Assembly (NCBI RefSeq): GCF_016617615.1 | Contig: NZ_JAACYA010000002.1 | Coordinates: forward strand, 62,001 to 126,000 | Direction: 5' to 3' | Source: Persephonella atlantica | Lineage (GTDB): Bacteria > Aquificota > Aquificia > Aquificales > Hydrogenothermaceae | Length of the DNA stretch: 64,000 nt | Shown here: positions 18,878 to 28,200 of the stretch, in pieces | How the letters are laid out: every line of letters begins with the position of its first letter | Numbering within the stretch: position 1 is the first letter of the stretch | Notes under the pieces: model-generated | The model's database searches: none | Told to the model about the DNA's origin: nothing | What the model saw: only the letters and a program-made list of their open reading frames with translations | Translations under genes and position numbers: made by a program

Positions 18878-20251
18878 GTTTTTAGCGTGCCTATGAGGAA
18901 TTGAAACAATTCCAGCTGTTTATTTTCTTTATCAAAAATAATTAGTTTTTAGCGTGCCTATGAGGAATTGAAACTAAATCTTTTTAAATGATTGTTTGAT
19001 GTGAAAAAGTTGTTTTTAGCGTGCCTATGAGGAATTGAAACCATTTTCTGTCCCAGATAAACCTGTATTTGTTAATGCGTTTTTAGCGTGCCTATGAGGA
19101 ATTGAAACAGACAATTAAAAGAAAATATTAAAGATGTAGATGCGTTTTTAGCGTGCCTATGAGGAATTGAAACTAACTATCATTCAAACTCTGATGACGC
19201 TATACATTTATATGGTTTTTAGCGTGCCTATGAGGAATTGAAACACAGTGTAAGAAAAATTAAGGGGATACCAAAAAACTCGTTTTTAGCGTGCCTATGA
19301 GGAATTGAAACCCTCCATTCTCCGTATTCTTTCAATAACTTTATTACGTTTTTAGCGTGCCTATGAGGAATTGAAACACAGAAGATGAGTTTGTTCCAGT
19401 TATAAGACCAGCTGTTTTTAGCGTGCCTATGAGGAATTGAAACAAAATATTAAAGTAATAGATTGTATAATACATAACTGTTTTTAGCGTGCCTATGAGG
19501 AATTGAAACTCGTGGAATAGTCCACGACAGACAGTATTTTCTACTACGTTTTTAGCGTGCCTATGAGGAATTGAAACAATAAACAGATTTGGGATAAATG
19601 AAGAGTTTGAGCCGTTTTTAGCGTGCCTATGAGGAATTGAAACAAAATGGCTCTGTTTTGTTTCCTTCTCCTTCTTTTTCTATGTTTTTAGCGTGCCTAT
19701 GAGGAATTGAAACCTGGGGAGAGGTTGCACTCTCCCCAAATGGGAGACCGTTTTTAGCGTGCCTATGAGGAATTGAAACTAAAGGAGGGGGAGGAGACAG
19801 TCGTCACTATAAACCTCGTTTTTAGCGTGCCTATGAGGAATTGAAACTAACTACAAGACAATACTGTTAGCTATAGCTCGTGTTGAGTTTTTAGCGTGCC
19901 TATGAGGAATTGAAACGGTTTACAGGCAATTGAGTCCGAATTTGCAAGAGCTGGTTTTTAGCGTGCCTATGAGGAATTGAAACGCTTATCCCTCCAGAAT
20001 GGTGAAATGTCTAATGATTTTAGGTTTTTAGCGTGCCTATGAGGAATTGAAACTTTGCTCATAAATGTATGACATTTCCTACCTATTGTGTTTTTAGCGT
20101 GCCTATGAGGAATTGAAACAAGTCTCGTAGATGTGGTTCTATGTTTTCCTGAAACCGTTTTTAGCGTGCCTATGAGGAATTGAAACTAGGGAACTGAGGC
20201 ATTTTTGGAAACCTGAATTTTGTTTTTAGCGTGCCTATGAGGAATTGGGAT
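18878..20251 (+). CRISPR. CRISPR array, 21 repeats and 20 spacers, no cas genes in the window
   Basis: Thirty-base repeats beginning GTTTTTAGCGTGCC and ending GAGGAATTGAAAC. Repeat starts: 18878, 18945, 19012, 19079, 19144, 19215, 19282, 19348, 19414, 19480, 19548, 19614, 19684, 19750, 19818, 19887, 19954, 20024, 20090, 20157 and 20222. The first 20 copies look identical; the last keeps 26 bases and then diverges (GGAT instead of AAAC). Spacers are 35-41 bases, all different. The ATTGAAAC ending is the usual 8-base 5' handle of type I-B and type III crRNAs; subtype cannot be set without cas genes. The strand is given by the leader promoter and the terminal degenerate repeat. Processing must rely on Cas proteins encoded elsewhere. 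Confidence 0.98.
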
Positions 20252-20278
20252 ATGTCTGTTAAATTAAGGTAAACCAAA

Positions 20279-20578
20279 ATGTATACAGTGGAACAATTAA
20301 AAAAGCTTGTGAAAAATTACGGGATAGGTTTAAACTACTTTGATGAAGATGACCCAGAAGCCGATTTGTTGTATATATACAGGAAAGAATTAGAAGAAAA
20401 TAAAGCCTTATTATCCCCTGAAGATTTAGACCTCCTATGTCAGTATGACCTTAAGGCCGTAGAACTTTATGAAAAATATAAAAACTATGACACAGAAGCA
20501 GTAGACTGGCTAAAAGATACAGTCCAGATAGCAAAAGCAAATCTAAAAAACAAATCAAATTACAGAAAGTATCCTTAA
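20279..20578 (+). CDS. Hypothetical protein directly after the CRISPR array
   Basis: 99 residues, acidic N-terminal half and basic C-terminus, all-helical in appearance, no signal or membrane segment. AAGG lies about 9 bases before the ATG, and the ATG is only 27 bases past the last repeat. No separate promoter is obvious, so it may be read from array transcripts. I do not recognise a family. It is followed after 109 bases by a degraded recombinase gene. Confidence 0.6.
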   Translation: MYTVEQLKKLVKNYGIGLNYFDEDDPEADLLYIYRKELEENKALLSPEDLDLLCQYDLKAVELYEKYKNYDTEAVDWLKDTVQIAKANLKNKSNYRKYP

Positions 20579-20687
20579 TCTACTTATAATCTCCTCTGAG
20601 TTATTCTATGAGAGTTCAATGTTATCTCTTCCTATCTGTCCCAAAGCACCTTAAATTAATTACAAATTACAAAAATAGGAAAGTTTA

Positions 20688-21686
20688 ATGTTTTTCCTGA
20701 GCAAGAATGGTTATTTTAAAGTCAAAAAAGAAGAAGTTTCAGAGGATTTGTCAAACATTTTCTACAAAACAGAGTATACTGCAGACGCAGATTACTACTA
20801 CATAAAAGCAAATGACCTTACTTTAGAAAAATTAGAAAAAAACTTTGATAAACATATCATAGACCACAGCTGTTATCTTTACAAATTAAGAGGGAAGCTA
20901 AAAAACTCTGGTTTATCTGCAAACACTCAGAAAACATACTTTTCTATCAACTTAAACTTTATAAAAACAGTTAATAAGAAACCAGATAACATAACAGAAG
21001 ACGACATAAATCGCTATCTATCAATACTAAAAAGAAGAAATAAAAGCTCCAACACATTAACAGTAAATTACAGTGCCTTAAGATTTTTTTATGAAATTGT
21101 TTTGAACAAAATAAGCTTTCAAAGTATAAAAAGACCAGTAGCAACTACACCTCCTTCAGGAACGCTTTCACGCTTAGAAATGTATAAACTGCTAAACTCT
21201 ATTAAAAATCCAAAACATAAACTCTTATTAGAAATCACATACGGTTGCGGTCTAAAATTAAACGAAGTTATCAAAATAAGGCTTACTGACATAAATCTTC
21301 AGGACGGCAGTCTAAAAGTTAGAGGTCATTCCCCAAGAACAATAAAAATCAGCCCAATTCTAAAAAAGAAAATAAAAGAATTTCTAAATCATACCAACAA
21401 TACAAAATTTCTGTTTTTCTCCGTAAAGAAAAATGGTAAACATATCTCAGAAAGAACAGCAGAAAAAATTTTTAAAAATGCTCTAAAGAAAGCAAACATA
21501 AACAGAAAACTTTCCTTTAAATCTTTAAGAGACAGTTTTACAGTTCATATGTTAGAAAAAAATGTTAAAAAAGAAGAACTGGCAAAAGTATTGGGAATAA
21601 ATATAACCCAGTTTAACTCAAAGTATCATATATTCCTTGAAAATGAAGTTCATTTACCAGACCTTCTTTCCTTTGAAGATATTTAA
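20688..21686 (+). CDS. Tyrosine recombinase-family protein with degraded active site
   Basis: 332 residues. A SAM-like core-binding domain (about 62-145, with LSANTQKTYFSINLNF and SALRFFYEIVLN) precedes a phage-integrase catalytic domain (about 158-320). The first catalytic Arg, normally in GLR-x-SE, is Lys190 in YGCGLKLNE. The HxxR motif reads K278-S-L-R281, keeping Arg but not His; the following His is Asp282; the His/Trp of LGH is Ile304 in VLGI. Tyr313 could be the nucleophile. The first 60 residues are unlike XerC/D. It is probably inactive as a recombinase or has become a DNA-binding protein. AGGAAAG precedes the start. AT-rich codon use, together with CRISPR neighbours, suggests acquired DNA. 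Confidence 0.8.
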   Translation: MFFLSKNGYFKVKKEEVSEDLSNIFYKTEYTADADYYYIKANDLTLEKLEKNFDKHIIDHSCYLYKLRGKLKNSGLSANTQKTYFSINLNFIKTVNKKPDNITEDDINRYLSILKRRNKSSNTLTVNYSALRFFYEIVLNKISFQSIKRPVATTPPSGTLSRLEMYKLLNSIKNPKHKLLLEITYGCGLKLNEVIKIRLTDINLQDGSLKVRGHSPRTIKISPILKKKIKEFLNHTNNTKFLFFSVKKNGKHISERTAEKIFKNALKKANINRKLSFKSLRDSFTVHMLEKNVKKEELAKVLGINITQFNSKYHIFLENEVHLPDLLSFEDI

Positions 21687-21764
21687 ATTTCGTTTAATAC
21701 AAAAACAGAAAATATTGCTGCTAAATCCCTGCCTCTCAACTTAGAAAAAAAAGGAGGTTCAGGG

Positions 21765-23822
21765 ATGCGACATCTAATTACTCTTTTAATCTTCATGTTT
21801 TACTTGGGAGTATCTTTTGCAGATGAAGACCCTATTATGAAAAAAAGATTAATCTCAAACCTTGAGATTGTGTTGGGAGACGCTTCTAAGGATACACTGT
21901 CAATATATGACCTCAGAGGAAGAAGGTTAATTGCTGGTATATCTGTTAAGATAGCTCCAAAATACAACCGTAAAGACGAAGTAGGCGCTGGTAATGTATT
22001 GGGAAACTATAGAGATGAAATTGTGGTCGGTTTCGGTAAAGAGAGAAAAGAGAAAAAATCCTTTAGAGGAAAGATAGTTATTTACTCACCAAGAGACTTT
22101 CATATCATAAGAAGTTTTAACATTGGATTTAGCGGATACGATGACCTTACTGTTGGAAATGTTATCCCGGACAAAAATGGTTATGACGAAATCATAATTG
22201 GCAGTGCTTATAGAGACACTCTGGAAGTTTATAACTCTGCAGGTAGAAAGCTTGCTGCTGTTAATGTTGAATACGAAAGGTACGACAGGATAGCTTCTGG
22301 TGATGTGGATGGTGACGGAATCAACGAGATTTTGTTAGGTGATGCTTCCAGAGACAGCATAAGGATTTTTAAGTTTTCTAATGGTGCATTGGTAGAAGTA
22401 TCTTCATTCCTAACAAAGAAACCTTTCAGCCGTGAAGATGACGTAGGAGCTGGTGATGTAGATGGTGACGGTATTGATGAAATTATTTTCTTTGAGAATC
22501 CCAATACTATTAGAATTTACGACTTTCAGGGAGGAGAAAAATATTTATCAAAAACAGTTAAATACGGCAAGTACTCCCATGTTTCTGTTGGAGACCTCAA
22601 CTCAGATGGAAAAGCAGAAATTGTTATAGCTAATGCAAAAGATGACCTTATTCATGTGTATGATATGAATGGAACAGAGCTTGGAAGAATAAACGCTGGA
22701 ATTGAAAGGTACGACAGGATAGCCCTTGTGGATTACTATGGGGATTCATTGGTAGTAGGGAAACCAAGGGGGCCAATACCTGTAACAATTAAAAATCAGG
22801 TCATAGCAGTGTTAAGCGAACCTCCAAAAGAAAAAAGCCTTTTTGGAAATCCAGAAAAATCAGGAGGTATATTTTACAGCTCTTACAAAAATCAGCAACA
22901 GCAGACAACACAGCAAACAGTGACTGCAATATCAAGCTTTACATTTTCTGCAGGTCTGCAAGCCCAGGTAGGAAGCTTGAGCATAGGAGGGGCAAAAATG
23001 TCCCTGAAATACCAACTTAGCAGATATTCTGAAAGAACCAGAGGTACAACTTTGCAAACCACCATAGGTCAAAACATGATAGCAGATAACTATGAAGATA
23101 GACTATTTGCCATAACATCTACTTATCATCTGTATGAATATCCAATTATCAGTCCCAGAAACTTAGCCGTAAAAAATGGAAAACAGCAGTATGTACTGGT
23201 TTCTGTTCCTGTCTCTCTCCAGACAAACACTATAGGTATTTACAAATCAAACACACATATTAACGGATATGTTGCCACATATCCAGAAACAAAAAGAAAA
23301 CTGTACCATTACTCACGGGACAATCAGATTGCAGAATGGGTGGTGGACATAACATGTACAGGAACAGAAGGATACTTCGCCCAAAAAAACGGAACAGTTA
23401 ACATCTCGAAAACAAAAACAACCCATGAAATCAGTATCGGATTTACAGCAGGTGGAGGTCTGCCAGGAATAGCAAAAGTAAAGGAAAGTTTCAAAGGGAA
23501 CTATTCAAACACCAAAATCAGCACTTACAAAGTGGCATTTGAAGAAACGACAAATATAAGTTTCAAATACGAAGGACAATTCCCTGGCTGTGGAGACCCT
23601 AATAAACATTACAAAATAGGAGCAGTTTTGTATTACGACAGCGTAGACGGACATCTGATATTAGATTACTATGTTCCACAAAAGGGCAGTTACTACAAAA
23701 AACCATCAGTAAAGATACCTGCTAAACCTCTCTTGCTTGATAAAAATGGAAGACCGTTACTTCAAAAGATACAAATCAGAAAAATCAAAATCAGACCAGA
23801 ACTGCTCAAACGCCATTTCTAA
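21765..23822 (+). CDS. Exported VCBS/FG-GAP-type repeat protein with unknown C-terminal half
   Basis: 685 residues with a signal peptide (about 1-19, cleaved near SFA-DE). Residues about 28-335 hold at least five FG-GAP/VCBS-like units with calcium-type loops DVDGDGINEI, DVDGDGIDEI, DLNSDGKAEI and DKNGYDEI, probably a beta-propeller. A Gln/Thr-rich linker (about 370-390) leads to a 300-residue region rich in Ser/Thr strands, with a Cys pair region (DITCTG, PGCGD). That half I do not recognise. AAAGGAGG precedes the ATG. Likely a cell-surface or secreted binding protein. Confidence 0.78.
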   Translation: MRHLITLLIFMFYLGVSFADEDPIMKKRLISNLEIVLGDASKDTLSIYDLRGRRLIAGISVKIAPKYNRKDEVGAGNVLGNYRDEIVVGFGKERKEKKSFRGKIVIYSPRDFHIIRSFNIGFSGYDDLTVGNVIPDKNGYDEIIIGSAYRDTLEVYNSAGRKLAAVNVEYERYDRIASGDVDGDGINEILLGDASRDSIRIFKFSNGALVEVSSFLTKKPFSREDDVGAGDVDGDGIDEIIFFENPNTIRIYDFQGGEKYLSKTVKYGKYSHVSVGDLNSDGKAEIVIANAKDDLIHVYDMNGTELGRINAGIERYDRIALVDYYGDSLVVGKPRGPIPVTIKNQVIAVLSEPPKEKSLFGNPEKSGGIFYSSYKNQQQQTTQQTVTAISSFTFSAGLQAQVGSLSIGGAKMSLKYQLSRYSERTRGTTLQTTIGQNMIADNYEDRLFAITSTYHLYEYPIISPRNLAVKNGKQQYVLVSVPVSLQTNTIGIYKSNTHINGYVATYPETKRKLYHYSRDNQIAEWVVDITCTGTEGYFAQKNGTVNISKTKTTHEISIGFTAGGGLPGIAKVKESFKGNYSNTKISTYKVAFEETTNISFKYEGQFPGCGDPNKHYKIGAVLYYDSVDGHLILDYYVPQKGSYYKKPSVKIPAKPLLLDKNGRPLLQKIQIRKIKIRPELLKRHF

Positions 23823-23827
23823 AATCT

Positions 23828-23846
23828 GGGGGGATTAATTCCCCCT
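23828..23846. terminator. Hairpin between two convergent genes
   Basis: GGGGGA and TCCCCC pair around a 5-base TTAAT loop between the VCBS protein gene and aat. T-runs on either side are weak, so it is a probable bidirectional terminator. Confidence 0.6.
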
Positions 23847-24516
23847 ACTTCCATTTTCCTGACTTTGTAGGTTTTTTCAAAGACTGCCTGAGCCTATCTA
23901 AAAACTCTTTGCGAGATATTTCCACAGCTCCAAATCTTGCCATGTGAGGTGTTGACTGCTGACAGTCTATCAGGTCAAAATTCCACTGTTTTAGTTTTTC
24001 AACCAGATGCACAAAGGCAACCTTTGAAGCATCAGAAACAGTATGAAACATAGATTCCCCAAAAAACACACCTCCAAGAGAAACCCCGTAAAGCCCTCCA
24101 ACAAGCTCTCCCTCTTTATACACTTCAACACTGTGGGCAAAACCAAGTCTGTGAAGCTCTGTATATGCTTTTATCATCTCAGGTGTTATCCATGTGCCTG
24201 CCTGTCCTTTCCTTTTCACTGAAGCACACATATTTATTACCCTTTCAAAATCTGTATCAAACTTTATCTCAAATATTTTTTTCTTCAAAATCTTTTTCAG
24301 ACTTCTTGACACTTTTAGATTCTGTGGAAACAGAACCATCCTCGGGTCAGGAGACCACCACAAAACAGGCTCTCCCTCTGAATACCACGGAAATATACCT
24401 AAAGAATACGCAAAAATCAGTCTTTCTGGAGACAGGTCTCCCCCAACTGCAAGAGGATAATCTCCCGGAGCATTTTCAGGGTCAGGAAACCATATTTCAC
24501 TGTCTAATAGTATCAA
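23845..24516 (-). CDS. aat: Leucyl/phenylalanyl-tRNA-protein transferase
   Basis: Adds Leu or Phe from tRNA to N-terminal Lys/Arg of proteins, marking them for ClpS/ClpAP degradation. 223 residues, full length. Family motifs: FPDPENAPGDYPLAVGGDLSPERLI, GIFPWYSEGEPVLWWSPDPRMVL, and GGVFFGESMFHTVSDASKVAF. Convergent with the upstream exported protein and divergent from the Cys-rich lipoprotein gene. Confidence 0.95.
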   Translation of the reverse strand: MILLDSEIWFPDPENAPGDYPLAVGGDLSPERLIFAYSLGIFPWYSEGEPVLWWSPDPRMVLFPQNLKVSRSLKKILKKKIFEIKFDTDFERVINMCASVKRKGQAGTWITPEMIKAYTELHRLGFAHSVEVYKEGELVGGLYGVSLGGVFFGESMFHTVSDASKVAFVHLVEKLKQWNFDLIDCQQSTPHMARFGAVEISRKEFLDRLRQSLKKPTKSGKWK

Positions 24517-24613
24517 TCTTCCACCTCACACACAGGCTTTAATCAGTAATATAGCCCTTGCTCAAAATTTAAACAGCTATTAAGATTAATAAAAACAAAA
24601 CTTAAGGGCAAAT

Positions 24614-25201
24614 ATGTTCAGAATTATAGTCTTGATGTTCATTATATTTATAACAGCCTGCTCACCTAAATATAAGATAGAAAAGATTTACCACCCTCCT
24701 TCTGATAAAAACTGTCTGAGGGAATGTGATAGAGAGTTTAACACCTGTCAAAGTAGCTGTCAGAAAAGTTACCAGCAGTGTCTGAAAGACTCAATAAGCA
24801 GAGCTAAAAGTATATATGATAGATTGGAAAGGGAATACCAGACAAAACTTGACAGATATTACAGAAATTACGACAGATACCTGAAAGAGTTAGATGCTTA
24901 CAATAAACAGCTCAGCACATACAGGAAAGACTATCAGTTCTATGCAAAAATCTGCTCCCAGTATAAAGACAGGGAAGCCTGCCAGAGAAAAGACTATCTA
25001 AAGAAAAAAATCAAATCTATTGAATACCAGAAGCCCAACCCTCCCCAAAAACCTTCAAAGATAGATTTCGAAACAGTTTTGAAAAAAGAAAGACAGGCAT
25101 GTTCCTGTGATTGTGGATGTAGAGAGCTTTATGATGCCTGCTATCAGGGATGCGGAGGCAGGGTAGAGATTAGAAAGGTATGCATAGAACACTGCGACTA
25201 A
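24614..25201 (+). CDS. Cys-rich lipoprotein with central coiled coil
   Basis: 195 residues. A signal ending ITAC (Cys16) is a good lipobox, so the protein is lipid-anchored. Two cysteine clusters, CLRECDREFNTCQSSCQ (about 34-50) and CSCDCGCRELYDACYQGC (about 163-180), flank a Tyr/Lys/Asp-rich helical middle (about 60-130). The even, paired spacing suggests disulfides or metal binding. The stop overlaps the metH stop by 4 bases, convergent. Family not recognised. Confidence 0.72.
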   Translation: MFRIIVLMFIIFITACSPKYKIEKIYHPPSDKNCLRECDREFNTCQSSCQKSYQQCLKDSISRAKSIYDRLEREYQTKLDRYYRNYDRYLKELDAYNKQLSTYRKDYQFYAKICSQYKDREACQRKDYLKKKIKSIEYQKPNPPQKPSKIDFETVLKKERQACSCDCGCRELYDACYQGCGGRVEIRKVCIEHCD

Positions 25202-28200
25202 ACTGCAAAGTATGTTGCCTCCGGATGATAAACAACAATGGCATCTGTTGACTGTTCAGGAACAATAAGGAAGTTTTCTGTAAGGTGTATTCCAAACTCT
25301 TCAGGTTTTAGCAGAGAAAATATTTTTTCGTTGAGCTGAAGGTCTGGACAGGCTGGATAACCGGGAGAGTATCTTGCCCCCTGATATTTTCTGATTTGCC
25401 AGTTGACGTCCTCAAGGCTTTCCCCTTCCCCTTTTGCTATACCAAGTTCTATTCTTATCTGTTTGTGAACAATCTCAGCAAGGGCTTCAGCAAGCTCAAC
25501 ACCAAGACCGTGTATAAGGTGATATTCTTTGTATTTACCTTCTTTAAACAGCTGATTTTCATACTCTGAAAGTCTGCTTCCTGCAGAAACCACTGTAAAG
25601 GCAACAACATCGTGTCTGTCTGGATGAAAGTAATCCGCTATACATCTGTAAGGAGGTTTTGATGAACGGGGAAAGTTCATTACAAGCTCTGCTGTTCCTA
25701 TTATGTTTTCTAATGGTTCTATGTTCACATCACTTTCTGACTTCCAGCCCTGAGTTTCAGGGAATATAATAAGAGAGCACTCCCTGTTTTCCTCTTTTTC
25801 TGAAGGGAAATCTGAACGGCAAGGCCAGTATCCGTATATTATTACCGGCTGGAACAGGTTTTCTTTTATGAGAAGATTTTTAAGTCTTTCAAATGTGGGA
25901 ATTATCTCTTCTTTTTTCAGTTTTTCATACTCTTCACGGCTTTTATTTCCTCTACTGTATCCCCATGCCCTTTTAAACAGCCCTCCTTTGTTTATCCATT
26001 CAAATGCAAGCTCCTGTATGTATCTGTACAGCTTTTTATCGTTCATTTCAGGATGTATCCACACTTTTCTTCCCCAAAACGGTGGCGTAGGAACAGGAAC
26101 ATTTCTGTCTGGCATTTTTATCTGTGATATAGGAGGAATGTTTATTTTTTCTTCAACTGCTGTTTCTGTTATTTCTTCTTCATCTTTATGTCCCAGATCC
26201 GTGTCTAAAGGAGAGTTCCCGTCCCATTTTTCTATCCTTGTCATTGCTTCTATTCCATCAAAGGCATCCCGGCAGTAAAAAACAGGTCCGTCATAAACAG
26301 GTCTGCAAAACTCATCAACAAACTTTTTGTTCAGTGCAGCTCCTCCAAGAAGAACAGGAACTTTTATCCCTCTCTTTTTCATCTCTTCTAAATTGTTCTT
26401 CATCTCCAAAGTAGACTTTACAAGAAGTCCGCTCATACCAATAGCATCAGCATTGTGTTCCTCATAGGCTTTTATAAAGTCTTCCAACTCAACCTTTATC
26501 CCTATGTTTACCACTTTAAAGCCGTTATTTGTCAGAATAATGTCAACGAGATTTTTCCCAACATCGTGGACGTCTCCCTTTACTGTTCCCAGTACAAGTG
26601 TTGCCTGTTTGTCCTTTTTCTTTTTAGGCAAATACTGGTTTAGATAGTCAACAGCAGATTTCATCGCCTCTGCAGATTGAAGGACAAACGGCAGCTGCAT
26701 CTTTCCTTCACCAAACAGGTCTCCTACCACTTTCATAGCATCAATAAGAATTTCGTTTATTATCTTTTCCGGCGGTATTGTGTGCCGTGCTTCTTCCACT
26801 GCTTTTATCAGTTTTTCTTTTTCTCCATCTATGAGCAGTCTTTTTATCTTTTCTTCTATAGGCAGTTTTGAAAGCTGGTCATCCTGCTGCGGCGTGTCTT
26901 TTCCTTTTTTGTTTGAAAAATGCTGTATAAACTTAAACAGCGGGTCTTCTCCATTCTCCCACACATTAAACAGCAAGTTTTCACACACTTTTCTATCTTC
27001 TTCTGAAATTTTGTGGTAGGGAATGAGATGTTTTGGATTAACTATAGCCATAGTCAAACCAGCCTGAACACAGTGGTGAAGGAAAACAGAGTTTAGATAC
27101 TTCCTTGCTGATGCTTCAAGACCAAAGGACACATTGGATATTCCTAAAACAAATCCAACCTCTGGATGTCTTTCTCTTATCTCCTTTATAGCTTCTATTG
27201 TCTGAACAGCAGCGTCCCTGTATTCTTCATCCCCTGAACCTACTGTAAATGTTAGAACATCAAACACTAAGTCTTCAGGATTAAGGCCGTGCTTTTCTGT
27301 CGCAAGCTTATACATTCTTTCGGCAACTTCCACTTTTCTCTCTTTTGTTTTTGCCATTCCTTTTTCATCTATTGTCAGAAGAACAACAGCGCTCCCAAAT
27401 CGTTTTGCAAGCTGACATATTCTGTTAAACTTTTCTTCTCCATCTTCAAGATTTGCAGAATTTAGGATAGGTTTTCCTCCTATCAGCTTGAGGGCTTCTT
27501 CCAGTGTTTTAGGCTGTGTTGAATCTGGCATAAGGGGAACAGGTATCTTCTCGTTAAAACGGCTGATAACAGCCTTCATATCCTTAATCTCGTCCCTTCC
27601 TGCAAAGTTTACTGAAACATCAAGGGCATGTGAACCTGCCTTAACCTGTTCCTGAGCAATAGACAAAATAGCATCGTAATCTTCAGCAAGGAGCAGTTCT
27701 CTAAACTTTTTTGAGCCTGTGGCATTTGTTCTTTCTCCAACTAAAAATGGCGGAGGCTGTTGTTTAAGGGGCTGGATACCATAAAGGGAAGCAAGAGCTC
27801 TTGGCTGTTTTCCCTTAGGTGGTTTTGGTTTTTTCCCTTTTACTTTTTCTGCTAAGGCTTTTATGTGGGCAGGTGTTGTTCCACAGCAACCTCCAACAAT
27901 GGCGACACCGTCAAACTGTAAAAACCTGCTCTCTTTTTCTGCAAACTCTTCCGCTCCCATAGGGTAGTATGTATGTCCACCTCTGTTTTCTGGAAGTCCT
28001 GCATTTGAATGGATAGATATAGGTCTGCCCCATACTTGAGAAAGGGTTTTCAGATGTTTCTCTATCTGGTCTGGACCTGTTCCACAGTTAAAGCCTAAAG
28101 AAAGCACGTCAAAGGGTTCCATTATGACTGCTAATGTCTGAACATCTGTTCCAATCAGCATTGTTCCTGTAAGCTCAATGGTTGCCGATACCATAACAGG

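Noticed and set aside
18586-21686. A casposon or reverse-transcriptase-linked CRISPR system
   Set aside because: No cas1, transposase or reverse transcriptase reading frame exists around the array; only a degraded tyrosine recombinase is present.
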